This document shows positions 16,117 to 25,725 of a stretch of DNA of 64,000 nucleotides, in pieces. This DNA comes from Chloroflexota bacterium (lineage in GTDB: Bacteria; Chloroflexota; Anaerolineae; Aggregatilineales; Phototrophicaceae), in contig JACAER010000029.1 of assembly GCA_013388745.1 (NCBI GenBank), positions 42,861 to 106,860 on the forward strand. The letters are read 5' to 3'. Below the pieces are notes generated by a model, which saw nothing but the letters and a program-made list of their open reading frames with translations, did not search any database and had not been told where the DNA came from. The position numbers and the translations under genes are program-made. Each line of letters starts with the position of its first letter. The first letter of the stretch is position 1.

Positions 16117-17130
16117 TCAAGACGGCGCGACCAGACCAATGCACTGACGCACCTGCGCAAGTGTTTGGTTAGCCACTTCATTGGCCTTTTGCGCGCCATG
16201 CGCCAGGACTTTGTCCAGGTAACCGCCTTCGGCCATTAATTCCTGATAACGCGCTTGCAGTGGGGTCAGCAGCGAGACCACCGCTTCGCCGACCTCTTTT
16301 TTCAGATCGCCGTAGCCTTTGCCGGCAAAATGCGCTTCGATATCGGCATTGGACTGACCTGTAATGGCTTGATAGATCGTCAGAAGATTGTTGACACCGG
16401 CTTTTTCCGGGCTTTCGCCAAAAATGATCTCGCGCCCTGAATCGGTGACGGCGCGCATGAGTTTCTTGCGGGCAACAGCAGGCGTGTCCAGCAGGTAGAC
16501 GGCGTGGCCTTCGGAGGCTTCGCTTTTGCTCATTTTGGCAAGCGGGTTATCCAGACCCATGATGCGGGCGCCGGTTTTGGGGATCATCGCGTCGGGCAGG
16601 ACAAAGGTTTCGCCGTAGAGATGGTTAAAGCGCTGTGCCAGATCGCGGGTGTATTCCAGATGCTGACGCTGGTCGTCGCCGACGGGCACAGCGTGCGCCT
16701 GGTAGAGCAGGATGTCGGCGGCCATCAGGGTAGGGTAGTTGAGCAGGCCGGCGCCGACGGATTCCTGCTGCTGCTTGGCGGCTTTGTCCTTGAACTGAGT
16801 CATGCGGTAGAGCCAACCGAGCGGGGTGAGGCAGGAAAGAATCCAGGCGAGTTCAGTGTGGGCGGGGACGTGTGACTGGATGAAGATGGTGGCTTTGTCG
16901 GGATCGATGCCGCTGGCGATATAGAGGGCGGCGACCTCGCGGGTTTTGGCGCGCAGATGGGCGGGGTCTTGCGGGAGCGTAAGGGAGTGGAGGTCTACGA
17001 CACAGAAGAAGCAGTCATAGGCATCCTGCTCGGCGACCCACTGGCGCAGCGCGCCGATGTAGTTGCCGATGGTGAGATTGCCGGATGGCTGGATACCGGA
17101 GAGTACGCGCTTTTTAGCGTTGGCGGTCAT
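16117..17130 (-). CDS. trpS: Tryptophanyl-tRNA synthetase
   Basis: 337 residues, the usual bacterial TrpRS length. Class I signatures are clear: the HIGH-equivalent in SGNLTIGNYIG (about 17-27) and the KMSKS loop in NPLAKMSKSEAS. The family segments VLSGIQPSG and MTQFKDKAAKQQ are also present. It charges tRNA-Trp in the cytoplasm. The ATG at 17130 follows CAGGA. It is probably transcribed alone from the promoter at 17173-17201 and lies just upstream of the tRNA-Glu gene on the same strand. Confidence 0.97.
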   Translation of the reverse strand: MTANAKKRVLSGIQPSGNLTIGNYIGALRQWVAEQDAYDCFFCVVDLHSLTLPQDPAHLRAKTREVAALYIASGIDPDKATIFIQSHVPAHTELAWILSCLTPLGWLYRMTQFKDKAAKQQQESVGAGLLNYPTLMAADILLYQAHAVPVGDDQRQHLEYTRDLAQRFNHLYGETFVLPDAMIPKTGARIMGLDNPLAKMSKSEASEGHAVYLLDTPAVARKKLMRAVTDSGREIIFGESPEKAGVNNLLTIYQAITGQSNADIEAHFAGKGYGDLKKEVGEAVVSLLTPLQARYQELMAEGGYLDKVLAHGAQKANEVANQTLAQVRQCIGLVAPS

Positions 17131-17172
17131 GAAGAATCCTGCTGAGAGTAGTTCAGAAATAACATTGTGGGC

Positions 17173-17201
17173 ATTCTACACTAGAGCGCGCTAATCCTCA
17201 A
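17173..17201 (-). promoter_or_regulatory. Candidate promoter of trpS
   Basis: On the minus strand TTGAGG (17196-17201) and TAGAAT (17173-17178) are 17 bases apart, about 40 bases before the trpS start. The rest of the gap, 17202-17354, shows nothing I can name. Confidence 0.5.
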
Positions 17202-17354
17202 TAGACGCAGGCACGAGCACGCATGGCCGCCCTGCGCAAGAATATTTAATCTATTCATTCTTACTTTAGCGTAAATAGGCGGCACTGTTAAGATGCCGTA
17301 GGGTAAGTATAGAGCAGAGGGAGGCGCTGCCCCAGCCGAATTTGCAACACGCGC

Positions 17355-18455
17355 TTAGAATTGGCGTTCGACGAGGTATTCGGCCCAGAGTTGAAGAAGC
17401 TGCTTGTACTGCGAGTCAGGGAGGATGTGCAGGCTTTCGAGCGCGTGGTCAATATGCTGGCGGGCGGTTTGCTGCGCATAGTCAATCACTTTCAGATCAC
17501 GCATCATCTGCGTGACTTCGGCAATCGCCTGCGGAGAGGCGTCGCTGTTCCCCAGCACGCCCAACATAAACGCGCGCTGCGCGGACGAAGCCGACGAAAG
17601 CGCACGCAGCGTCAGCAGCGTGTTTTTGCCCTCGCGAATGTCTGAACCGACGGGTTTGCCCAACTGCGATTCGTCACCCAGGATACCAAGAATATCATCC
17701 TGAATCTGAAAAGCTGTGCCACAGCGGCTGCAAAAGGTGGCGATAGCTCTGGCAACCGGGATATTGGCGTCAGCATCACCGAGTCCAATAGCCGCACCAG
17801 CACGCCCGGCAAATTCGTACAGCACGCCTGTCTTTTTCCAGAGCATATCAGTAACAGCCTGCTCGGAAAGCGAACCCACCGGCGAACGGGAGAACTGAAT
17901 ATCCAGCGTTTCGCCTTCGATGAGCGTGGTATGGACGTAGGTCGATAATTCCGTGACGAGACTCAGGACAAGCGCAGGATGAACCTTATTTTTGTTAAAG
18001 AGATCGAAGAACAAATGCCATGACCAACCCTGCTGTAAATCGCCGACGAGCATGGCAATCGACAGGCCATAATGCGCGGCATCCTCGCCTGTCCAACCGA
18101 GATCGGCGGCAGCGCGCTGTGTGAACTCGGTATGAACGGTAGGAGCGCCGCGACGACGATCATCCTTATCGATGACATCATCATGCACCAGTGTCCAGGT
18201 GTGGTAAATTTCGACCCCTGCCGCCGCAGGCAGCGCGATCATTTCGTCACCGCCGACCGCGCCACAGCTCAGCAGCAGCACCGCCGCGCGCAGCGATTTG
18301 CCGCCGCCTTTGAGATAGCTAAAGGCGGCATCGCGGATATGGGCGGGGCGAAAACTATCGGCATACGGGTCTTGCAGCAGATAGTCTTTAACAAGCTTTT
18401 TGCGTTTATCGAGTTCGGCAAGCAGGAAGTCAAATTTTTGAGCGGCCACAGACAT
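17355..18455 (-). CDS. Polyprenyl diphosphate synthase (IspA/GGPP synthase family)
   Basis: 366 residues of the trans-isoprenyl diphosphate synthase fold. The first aspartate-rich motif is in HDDVIDKDDRRRG and the second in QIQDDILGILGD; KGGGKSLR near the N-terminus binds the allylic or IPP pyrophosphate. It makes farnesyl, geranylgeranyl or a longer prenyl diphosphate for quinone, carotenoid or lipid synthesis; chain length cannot be read reliably. The start is taken at 18455 because a TATAAT-like element at 18485-18490 overlaps the alternative ATG at 18488. The first motif has the short DDxxD spacing of bacterial type. Confidence 0.88.
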   Translation of the reverse strand: MSVAAQKFDFLLAELDKRKKLVKDYLLQDPYADSFRPAHIRDAAFSYLKGGGKSLRAAVLLLSCGAVGGDEMIALPAAAGVEIYHTWTLVHDDVIDKDDRRRGAPTVHTEFTQRAAADLGWTGEDAAHYGLSIAMLVGDLQQGWSWHLFFDLFNKNKVHPALVLSLVTELSTYVHTTLIEGETLDIQFSRSPVGSLSEQAVTDMLWKKTGVLYEFAGRAGAAIGLGDADANIPVARAIATFCSRCGTAFQIQDDILGILGDESQLGKPVGSDIREGKNTLLTLRALSSASSAQRAFMLGVLGNSDASPQAIAEVTQMMRDLKVIDYAQQTARQHIDHALESLHILPDSQYKQLLQLWAEYLVERQF

Positions 18456-18620
18456 CAGCCTATCGCGTATGAACGAACCAAGCGACATTATAACAGCAAA
18501 GAGCGCAGAAGAATGAGAGGGAAGCGGTAGGACAATCAATGTCTCATCAGAGGTTAAGCCGCGCAAAAGATGGCTATACTACGAAATAGACGCGATACAA
18601 AGCAAGATACAGGAGGACTT

Positions 18621-19865
18621 ATGCGCAGACTGATATTTTTTGCCATCATTATCGTCATGGCAGCATGCAACCTCGCCAGCGGATTACAGGACGGCGAACA
18701 GAGCAGCCAGAACGTTAATGCCGCCGATGTCAGCACCACGAGTGTGGCACAACAGCCAACCAGCACAGCAACCACCACAATGGGTGCAGTCACCCGCACG
18801 CCATTCCCAATAGCGACCAGCACGGCCACGCCGGACACGCAGATTGTGCTGGGCAGTGCAATTTTTGGCGCGATCAGCCAGGGACAAAGCGCCTATGGAC
18901 TGCGGATTGATGGCCTGCTGCGCGGCGCTGGCCTAACGCTGCTGCCTGTGCCGAGCTACCAGTTCTCGCAAAATCCGGCGAACCTGAACCGCTTCGCGCT
19001 GATTGACACCAGCGGCCTGCTGTACCTGACGGATGTGGGCGGCGGCAACGCGCTGCGCATCGACAGCGGGCCGTACACCCAATTTCTACCTAATGATCGC
19101 CAGACGAACAACGCGGCGGCAGAGCTGGCGCTGTGGTCACCGAACGGCCAGCGGCTGGCATTCATCATCAGTGGGCGCATCAATGCCAACGACGGCGTAT
19201 GGTATGTCGAACCGGGCGTGTTTGGGCCACTGCAACTGCTGGTAGACTGCCCATTCCAGGGCTTCACCGGCTGCGACATCGTGACCGAGCCGGACGCTTA
19301 CGGCGTGTGGCAAAGCCGCGAACTGTACTGGTCAGCGGACAGCAACACACTGCTGATTAACGTCAATCTGCCCGATAATGGCCGGCGCGCACTGGTCGTG
19401 ATGGGCATCACACAGTTTGACCGTGTGCGCGACAACCGCCCGCCGCTGCTGCTGTACGATTACGGCACGTGGGGCAGCGACGGACGCATCCTGGCCAGCG
19501 GACGCGATCCGAACGGAGCAATCGTGGTCGCGTGGATTAACACCAACGGCACGTTGAGCGAGATGGTTTACGCGGCGAGCGCGAATCGGCTGTGGATGGG
19601 TTGGGCGGTGGAACGTCTGAACGGCGAGGTCGTAGCGCTGGGTGCGCCGGGGGCGGGCGGAACGGCTGTCGCAATCTATGATATGGAAGGCGAAGCGCTC
19701 ACTGCGCCGATTGGCGACGGTTTCCCGCAGCGCGTAGAGTGGAGCCCAGACCGCGATGCCGTACTGATCGAAGTCAACGGCAGGCGCTACGTGGCGAGCG
19801 TGGCAGGCGAAATCGTAGAGATCACAGCGCAAACAGCCGGTATGGTTGTCGGCTGGGTGCGGTGA
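18621..19865 (+). CDS. Lipoprotein with WD40/TolB-like propeller, function unknown
   Basis: 414 residues. A lipoprotein signal (MAAC, Cys near 17) is followed by a Thr/Ser-rich spacer and then repeated blades resembling TolB/WD40-like propellers: LYLTDVGGG, ELALWSPNGQRLAFI, ELYWSADSNTLLINV and RVEWSPDRDAVLIEV. The W-S-P/A-D/N-G/S motif repeats at least three times. The start at 18621 has AGGAGG, and a -10-like TATACT lies at 18575-18580. No enzyme motif is seen. It is probably a surface-bound binding or scaffold protein with no obvious operon partner. Confidence 0.7.
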   Translation: MRRLIFFAIIIVMAACNLASGLQDGEQSSQNVNAADVSTTSVAQQPTSTATTTMGAVTRTPFPIATSTATPDTQIVLGSAIFGAISQGQSAYGLRIDGLLRGAGLTLLPVPSYQFSQNPANLNRFALIDTSGLLYLTDVGGGNALRIDSGPYTQFLPNDRQTNNAAAELALWSPNGQRLAFIISGRINANDGVWYVEPGVFGPLQLLVDCPFQGFTGCDIVTEPDAYGVWQSRELYWSADSNTLLINVNLPDNGRRALVVMGITQFDRVRDNRPPLLLYDYGTWGSDGRILASGRDPNGAIVVAWINTNGTLSEMVYAASANRLWMGWAVERLNGEVVALGAPGAGGTAVAIYDMEGEALTAPIGDGFPQRVEWSPDRDAVLIEVNGRRYVASVAGEIVEITAQTAGMVVGWVR

Positions 19866-19894
19866 GGGAACAGTTAAAGGCTTGGTGTGTTGTA

Positions 19895-19914
19895 GGGCGA
19901 CTCATGAGTCGCCC
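19895..19914. repeat. Perfect 20-bp palindrome between convergent genes
   Basis: GGGCGACTCATGAGTCGCCC is its own reverse complement. It lies in the 76-base gap between two convergent genes, so it can form a hairpin in either transcript. It may be a bidirectional terminator or a dispersed palindromic element. No second copy was noticed in the window. Confidence 0.6.
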
Positions 19915-19941
19915 ATACGCCCCTAAAGGGTGCCTCGTATA

Positions 19942-21348
19942 TTAGCGCAAGGCGACTTTTTCAGGCGCTTCGCTCCAGGTGGGCGGCAGGCCGATGTGGT
20001 CGTTGGGCACGCTGCGCATAGTCAGTTCGGTTAGACGCTTGCGCAGGATGCTAGCAGCGATCTTCGGCTGGAAAAAGGCGGTCGGCGACTGCACCAGATG
20101 CGCGACCTGATAAAACACGCTCAGCGCGTAGGGGTCTTCGGTGATGAGCGCGGTCAGGATATTCATATAAGCATGCACGAAGGCCGTCACTGCGTTAGTG
20201 CGCGGACGCTGCCCTTCAGTAAGCGGCCAGCGGAAGTCCTCACCGGTCGCCATCAGCCAAGCAGTTTCATTGGATTTGGCGAGTGCCTGCTGGAAACGCA
20301 GCGAAAAATTGGTGGCGCGCGGGTGGCGCAGCAGCTCATCCAGAACGAGCGCGCCCATTGCCGCAACGGTCATACCCTGTCCATAGACGGGATTAAAAGC
20401 GCACACCGCGTCTCCCAGCGCGACCAGACCTTCCGGCATAGCGGTCAACCGTTCATAGTGCCGCAGACGATTTTCTGTGCGCTGGAAACCATACACCGGC
20501 GAAATCGGCGTGGCGTGCTGCAAGGCTTGATAAAGCAGGGGCGTGCGCAGAGTGCGCGCGAAATCCAAAAAGCCGGACTCGTCTGTAGGGGGGAAATCCT
20601 TGTTGACACCGCCCAATGTGACAATCCACTGGCCATTTTCGACAGGGTAGATGCCGCCGCCACGACTGGCGTCCGGCGGGCGTGTGCCGACGATCAGGGC
20701 TTTCCAATCGGCCTGGAAATCAGGCAACGGCTGATACCAGCGAGTCGCGTAGCCCTGAAACGAGTTGATGACGGTCTCGCGCGGCGCTGCATAGCCCATT
20801 TGCGCCAGCCATTCGGACATTTTGGAACTGCGCCCGCTGGCATCGACGACAAAATCAGCGTCGAGCGCGAATTCTACATTACCGCGCTGGCGCAGCTTAA
20901 CGCCGCTCACACGGGAGTTGCCTTCGCTGGTGAGCAGACCGACGGCATGGGTGTTTTCGACGAATTGCACTTTCGGCTGAATGAGCAAACGCTGGCGCAC
21001 CGTCCATTCAAGCAGATCGCGGCTGCATGTATGGATGAGCAAATCGGAGGAAAAACGCGGCAGCCAGCCCAACTTGCTGAGAGTCAGCGCCTCGGCAGTC
21101 CAGTTGAGCATCGGCACACCCGCAGCGCTGAGTTCGGCCATAATGCCGGGAAAAAGCTGTTCGAGAATCTGCTTGCCGCGCAGCAGCAGGATATGGATGT
21201 GGCGCGCCTGCGGCACGCCGTCACGGCCTGCGGGCTGCGCAGGGAACTCGTCACGCTCGATAATAGTTACCTGTTCGAAATGGTCAGCCAGCGTGCGCGC
21301 GGCCAACATGCCGGCCATGCTGCCCCCTAACACCACAGCGTGTTTCAT
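19942..21348 (-). CDS. FAD-dependent oxidoreductase (PHBH/halogenase-like fold)
   Basis: 468 residues with the Rossmann GGSMAGMLAARTLADHFEQV at the N-terminus (residues 8-27), an ADFVVDASGRSS segment and the second FAD motif GLVALGDAVCAFNPVYGQGM. These place it in the group containing geranylgeranyl reductases, tryptophan halogenases and para-hydroxybenzoate hydroxylase-like enzymes. No halogenase WxWxIP motif is visible. The start at 21348 begins the Rossmann fold; the frame continues 45 codons upstream without homology. It is divergent from xylA. The substrate is unknown. Confidence 0.8.
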   Translation of the reverse strand: MKHAVVLGGSMAGMLAARTLADHFEQVTIIERDEFPAQPAGRDGVPQARHIHILLLRGKQILEQLFPGIMAELSAAGVPMLNWTAEALTLSKLGWLPRFSSDLLIHTCSRDLLEWTVRQRLLIQPKVQFVENTHAVGLLTSEGNSRVSGVKLRQRGNVEFALDADFVVDASGRSSKMSEWLAQMGYAAPRETVINSFQGYATRWYQPLPDFQADWKALIVGTRPPDASRGGGIYPVENGQWIVTLGGVNKDFPPTDESGFLDFARTLRTPLLYQALQHATPISPVYGFQRTENRLRHYERLTAMPEGLVALGDAVCAFNPVYGQGMTVAAMGALVLDELLRHPRATNFSLRFQQALAKSNETAWLMATGEDFRWPLTEGQRPRTNAVTAFVHAYMNILTALITEDPYALSVFYQVAHLVQSPTAFFQPKIAASILRKRLTELTMRSVPNDHIGLPPTWSEAPEKVALR

Positions 21349-21425
21349 AGAGCTGATGCATCCTTTTGCTCGTTTTTGCACAATACACAGATTATACGGG
21401 AAATGAGTCCAACACAGATTTTCAA

Positions 21426-21456
21426 TTGGTGTTACGAAAGCATAAAAATATATAAT
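21426..21456 (+). promoter_or_regulatory. Candidate promoter of xylAB
   Basis: TTGGTG (21426-21431) is followed after 17 bases by TATATA (21449-21454), which overlaps TATAAT (21451-21456, spacing 19). It lies 40-70 bases before xylA in an AT-rich stretch. Confidence 0.5.
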
Positions 21457-21494
21457 CGCGCGTGATCGTTTGAGAAAAAACAAGGAGCCTTTTT

Positions 21495-22661
21495 ATGTCG
21501 GACTATACTCCGAAAGCGGAGCATAAATTTACTTTTGGGTTGTGGACAGTGGGCAATATCGGGCGTGACCCGTTTGGCGCGCCGGTACGCAAGCAGCTTA
21601 CGCCCGCCGAGATTGTATACCTGCTGGGCGAAGTCGGCGCGTATGGCGTGAATTTCCACGACAATGATCTGATCCCGATCGACGCGACAAGCGCTGAAAA
21701 AGACAAGATTCTGCGCGAATTCCGCACAGCGCTGGAAAAAACGGGGCTGAAAGTGCCGATGGCAACGACCAATTTGTTTGGCGACCCGGCGTTTAAGGAC
21801 GGCGCGTTTACGGCCAATGACCCGAAAGTACGGGCGTATGCACTGCAAAAAGTGATGCAGGGCATTGATCTGGGCGTATCATTGGGAGCAGAAGTGTACG
21901 TCTTCTGGGGTGGGCGCGAGGGCACAGAAACCGACGCTTCCAAAAATCCGCTCGACAGCGGCAAGTATTTCCGCGACGCGCTCAATTTCCTGTGCGAGTA
22001 TGTAAAAGATCAGGGCTACAACCTGCGTTTCGCGCTGGAAGCGAAGCCCAATGAACCGCGCGGCGATATTTATCTTTCGACCACCGGCGCGATGCTGGGC
22101 TTTATCAGCACACTGGATTACCCGGAGATGGTGGGTGTGAACCCAGAAGTGGCGCATGAACATATGGCGGGACTGAACTTCCTGCATCATGTGGCACAGG
22201 CCTGGGATATGGGCAAGCTGTTCCATATCGACCTGAACGACCAGTTATTCGGGCGCTACGATCAGGATTTCCGCTTTGGGGCGGTCATGCTCAAGCAGGC
22301 GTTTTTCCTGGTGAAGTTTTTGGAAGATGTGGGTTACACCGGCAGCCGACACTTTGACGCGCACGCTTTCCGCAGCGAGGATTACGAAGGCGTGAAGGAT
22401 TTCGCGCGTGGGTGTATGCGCACGTACCTGATTCTGAAGGAGAAGGCGGCGCGCTTCAACGCCGATAAGGAAATTCAGGATTTGCTGAAAGCGGCGAAGG
22501 CCGACGATGGCGCGCACCACTACCTGGCAGGCGGTTATACGCGCGAGAAGGCGCAGCGGCTGAAAGCCGAAAGCTTTGACCGCGAAGCGATGGGTACACG
22601 CGGGCTGGCCTATGAGCGGCTCGACCAACTGACAGTGGAACTTCTGCTGGGAGTGCGTTGA
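21495..22661 (+). CDS. xylA: Xylose isomerase (short, actinobacterial-type)
   Basis: 388 residues, the length of class I xylose isomerases. Landmarks are [17 protein letters not shown], the catalytic-His segment [20 protein letters not shown], the metal ligands in [13 protein letters not shown] and the following [15 protein letters not shown], and HIDLNDQ. It converts xylose to xylulose (and glucose to fructose). The ATG follows AAGGAG. Its TGA overlaps the xylB ATG, so the two are coupled. The ROK regulator at 24326 is the probable controller. Confidence 0.96.
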   Translation: MSDYTPKAEHKFTFGLWTVGNIGRDPFGAPVRKQLTPAEIVYLLGEVGAYGVNFHDNDLIPIDATSAEKDKILREFRTALEKTGLKVPMATTNLFGDPAFKDGAFTANDPKVRAYALQKVMQGIDLGVSLGAEVYVFWGGREGTETDASKNPLDSGKYFRDALNFLCEYVKDQGYNLRFALEAKPNEPRGDIYLSTTGAMLGFISTLDYPEMVGVNPEVAHEHMAGLNFLHHVAQAWDMGKLFHIDLNDQLFGRYDQDFRFGAVMLKQAFFLVKFLEDVGYTGSRHFDAHAFRSEDYEGVKDFARGCMRTYLILKEKAARFNADKEIQDLLKAAKADDGAHHYLAGGYTREKAQRLKAESFDREAMGTRGLAYERLDQLTVELLLGVR

Positions 22662-24142
22662 TGCCCTACCTACTTGGCTTAGACATCAGCACGACAGGGG
22701 CCAAAGCCCTGCTGATTGATGAGCAGGGCGCGATTGTCGCCAGCCACACGACACCGCAGCCGATCAGCGCGCCCAAACCCCTGTGGAGCGAACAAAATCC
22801 GGCGGACTGGTGGGAAGGAATCGCGGCTTCGATACGCGCAGTGCTGGAGAAGACCGGCGCAGCGAAAGAAGTAGCGGCGATCGGCCTCACGGGGCAAATG
22901 CACGGACTAGTATGCCTGGATGCGCAGGGCAATGTGCTGCGGCCAGCGATTCTGTGGAACGATCAACGCACACAGGCAGAGTGCGATCAGATCACAGAAA
23001 CGTTAGGGTTTTCGCGCCTGATTCAACTGACGGGCAACCGCGCGCTGACTGGCTTCACCGCGCCGAAAGTGCTGTGGGTGCGCAATCATGAGCCGGAAGT
23101 GTACAGCAAGATCGCGCATATTTTGCTGCCGAAAGATTACATCCGCTACTGTCTGACGGGTGATTATGCGGCAGATTTATCGGATGCATCGGGGATGCTG
23201 CTGCTGGATGTCGCACGGCGCAACTGGTCGGAGGATGTGCTGAAAGCGCTGAACATTCCGGCGGCGTGGATGCCACAGGTCTATGAGGGCACGGGCATCA
23301 CCGGGCGTGTGCATGAGACAGCAGCGAAAGCCACCGGGCTGCTGGCGGGGACGCCGGTTGTAGCAGGCGGCGGCGATCAGGCGGCGCAGGCGGTCGGCGT
23401 CGGCGCAGTCAAACCCGGAATTACGGCGCTGACAGTCGGGACGAGCGGTGTGGTGTTCGCGCCGCTCAGCAGCTACGCTTACGAGGAAGAGGGCAGACTA
23501 CACGCTTTCTGCCATGCACTGCCGGGGCAGTGGCATTTTATGTGCGTGATGCTCTCGGCGGCGGGGAGTTTGCAGTGGTATCGCGATACGCTGGCGCCAG
23601 ATGTGGAATTTGGTGCACTGGTGGCAGAAGCCGCGAAGGTGCCGCCGGGCAGCGAAGGCTTGCAGTTTATGCCATATCTCACGGGCGAACGCACGCCGCA
23701 CCCCGACCCGTTAGCGCGAGGGGCATTTATCGGGCTGAGCGTGCGTCACACGCGCGCGCACATGACACGCGCGGTGCTGGAAGGCGTGGCGTTTGGACTG
23801 CGCGACAGCTTTGAACTGATTAAGGCTAAGCAGGCGGTTGAACAGGTGCGCGTGAGCGGCGGCGGCGCACGCAGCCTGCTGTGGCGGCAGATTATGGCGA
23901 ACGTGCTGGGCAGCGCGCTGACAACGGTGGAAGAAACCGAAGGCGCGGCGTATGGCGCGGCTCTGCTGGCGGGAATTGGCGCGGGCGTGTGGACAGACGT
24001 GGGCGCGGCGACAGCAGCGATTCGTCTGGGCGAAACAGTCACGCCGGACGCGCCGGGCAGCTATGAAGCCGCATATCAGGTATACCGCTCGCTGTATCCG
24101 ACGCTCAAGGACACGTTCGGCAGATTAGCGACGCTGAGTTAA
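22661..24142 (+). CDS. xylB: Xylulokinase
   Basis: 493 residues of the FGGY carbohydrate kinase family. Phosphate-1 region LGLDISTTGAKALLID is at the start, followed by GLTGQMHGLV, which with the catalytic Asp of ILWNDQRT marks xylulokinases, and the adenosine site SGGGARSLLWRQIM near residue 400. It phosphorylates D-xylulose to xylulose 5-phosphate for the pentose-phosphate path. The ATG overlaps the xylA stop; a TTG one codon upstream is also possible. A GC-rich hairpin (24147-24185) follows directly. Confidence 0.95.
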   Translation: MPYLLGLDISTTGAKALLIDEQGAIVASHTTPQPISAPKPLWSEQNPADWWEGIAASIRAVLEKTGAAKEVAAIGLTGQMHGLVCLDAQGNVLRPAILWNDQRTQAECDQITETLGFSRLIQLTGNRALTGFTAPKVLWVRNHEPEVYSKIAHILLPKDYIRYCLTGDYAADLSDASGMLLLDVARRNWSEDVLKALNIPAAWMPQVYEGTGITGRVHETAAKATGLLAGTPVVAGGGDQAAQAVGVGAVKPGITALTVGTSGVVFAPLSSYAYEEEGRLHAFCHALPGQWHFMCVMLSAAGSLQWYRDTLAPDVEFGALVAEAAKVPPGSEGLQFMPYLTGERTPHPDPLARGAFIGLSVRHTRAHMTRAVLEGVAFGLRDSFELIKAKQAVEQVRVSGGGARSLLWRQIMANVLGSALTTVEETEGAAYGAALLAGIGAGVWTDVGAATAAIRLGETVTPDAPGSYEAAYQVYRSLYPTLKDTFGRLATLS

Positions 24143-24146
24143 AACG

Positions 24147-24185
24147 CGGCGGGGAGTGGGCGGCGCATAGGCTCATTCCCCGCCG
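24147..24185 (+). terminator. GC-rich hairpin after xylB
   Basis: A 15-base stem (left arm 24147-24161, right arm 24171-24185, two G-U pairs) with a nine-base loop begins four bases after the xylB stop. The U-run is lacking, so it is either a weak terminator or an mRNA-stabilising end. Confidence 0.55.
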
Positions 24186-24209
24186 ACTTGCTTCAGATTG
24201 TGAAGTAAG

Positions 24210-24266
24210 TTTGTGAATCTTGAACAAAACAATTTCTTGACACGATAGAATTACGCGGAATATACT
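24210..24266 (+). promoter_or_regulatory. Promoter and possible operator of the ROK gene
   Basis: TTGACA (24237-24242) and TATACT (24261-24266) are 18 bases apart. Upstream, TTTGT and ACAAA form an inverted repeat at 24210-24228 (nine-base spacer) reminiscent of Bacillus XylR operators. Downstream, CTCAAT and ATTGAG arms flank a 13-base spacer. The promoter is well supported; which repeat is an operator is uncertain. Confidence 0.6.
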
Positions 24267-24325
24267 CAATCTTAAGATAAGACATTGAGTTTTTATTTAT
24301 TCTTATCCCTTTTCTTTTTAATAGT

Positions 24326-25576
24326 ATGTCACCAGCTATTTCACCGCTGCGGACAATATACCGAACCCCTCCGTATCTCCTGCCGGAGTCTGAAGCGCGG
24401 GTCGTCGAAATACTACGTAAATCGGGGCCGTATTCGCGCACAGAGATCGCCGACATCACCGGCTATTCCCGTGCCAAAATCACATCGGTGGTCAATCATC
24501 TGATTGAGTTACAAGTTGTCGAAGAAACCGGCGAAGGCGACTCGCACGGCGGGCGGCGCCCGCGCATCCTGAACTTTAATGCGGGGTTTGGCGTGGTCGC
24601 GGGTGTGGATATGGGTGCGACGAGCCTGGATGGCGCGCTAGCGAATTTTAAGGGACAGATCATCGAACGACGCAGTGTGTCGATTGACGTGCGCGACGGG
24701 CCGGACAGCGTGCTGAACTGCGTGTGCGCGTTGGTCGCAGAAATGCTGCGCAATCAGGAGATCGCTGCTGAGCAATTGTGCGCAGTGGGGATCGGTGTGC
24801 CGGGTCCGGTGGAGTTTTCGACGGGACTGTTGATCGCCCCACCAATTATGCCGGGGTGGGAAGCATACCCTATACGCAATTTCATTCGCGGCGTTTTCCC
24901 TTCGGCGATCGTGATTGTCGATAACGATGTGAATGTGATGGTGCTGGGCGAACTGCGCGCCGGAGCAGGGATCAGAGAGGAAAACTTCTTTTTCGTCAAG
25001 GTCGGCACAGGTATCGGGTGCGGCATTGTGGTGGGCGGCAAAGTGTATCGCGGGAGCACAGGCTGCGCAGGAGACATCGGCCATATCTGCGTTGATCGCA
25101 ACGGCGTAGTATGCCATTGCGGCAATATCGGCTGTCTGGAAGCGATGGCGGCGGGACCGGCGATCGCGCAGCGTGCGGTGGCAGCCGCGCTGGCCGGAGG
25201 CAGCCCGATACTGGAAAAAATTCTGAAGGCGAACAACGGCACGCTGACAGCCAAAGATGTGGGCGCGGCAGGGGCAGCGGGCGAACGCGCGGCCAACGAG
25301 ATTATCCGCGAGAGCGGGCGGATGATCGGTGAAGTGCTGGCGAGCCTGGTCAATTTTTTCAATCCCAGTTTGATCCTGATCGGCGGCGGCGTGTCGAACA
25401 TCGGACACCAGTTTTTAGCATCGATTCGCCGCAATGTGCTGCATCGCTCGCTGCCGCTGTCTACGCGCCATTTGCGCATCGATTATTCGATGATCGGGGC
25501 AGATGCCGGTATCACGGGCGCAGTGTATCTGGCGCTGGATCATGTGTTTGCCATGAAGCGCGAGCGCGCCGGATAA
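24326..25576 (+). CDS. ROK family transcriptional regulator (XylR/NagC type)
   Basis: 416 residues. An N-terminal winged helix (about 25-80; YSRTEIADITGYSRAKITSVVNHL) is followed by a sugar-kinase-like ROK domain with VAGVDMGATSLDGALANF (phosphate loop), VGIGVPGPV, VKVGTGIGCGIVVGG, and the zinc-binding CHCGNIGCLEAMA. Such proteins repress sugar operons and release DNA on binding the sugar. It stands between xylAB and the importer operon starting at 25726, so it could control both. I do not name it xylR because the ligand is unproven. The ATG at 24326 has no strong Shine-Dalgarno sequence. Confidence 0.9.
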   Translation: MSPAISPLRTIYRTPPYLLPESEARVVEILRKSGPYSRTEIADITGYSRAKITSVVNHLIELQVVEETGEGDSHGGRRPRILNFNAGFGVVAGVDMGATSLDGALANFKGQIIERRSVSIDVRDGPDSVLNCVCALVAEMLRNQEIAAEQLCAVGIGVPGPVEFSTGLLIAPPIMPGWEAYPIRNFIRGVFPSAIVIVDNDVNVMVLGELRAGAGIREENFFFVKVGTGIGCGIVVGGKVYRGSTGCAGDIGHICVDRNGVVCHCGNIGCLEAMAAGPAIAQRAVAAALAGGSPILEKILKANNGTLTAKDVGAAGAAGERAANEIIRESGRMIGEVLASLVNFFNPSLILIGGGVSNIGHQFLASIRRNVLHRSLPLSTRHLRIDYSMIGADAGITGAVYLALDHVFAMKRERAG

Positions 25577-25725
25577 CGAAATTTGCGGATAGCAGGTGTA
25601 AATGGCGCCTGTTATTGAGGAGGAGCCTGAAGCATTGAAGGAGGAAAAGGCAAGCCACAAGAAAACGCAACACTCGTAAGACGAACTATAAGGCAAAGAA
25701 ATTTAGTTCACAAAGGAAATGCAAG

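Noticed and set aside
20098..21330. A 410-codon open frame on the plus strand
   Set aside because: It is fully antisense to the FAD oxidoreductase, which has clear motifs; the frame is an artefact of high GC.
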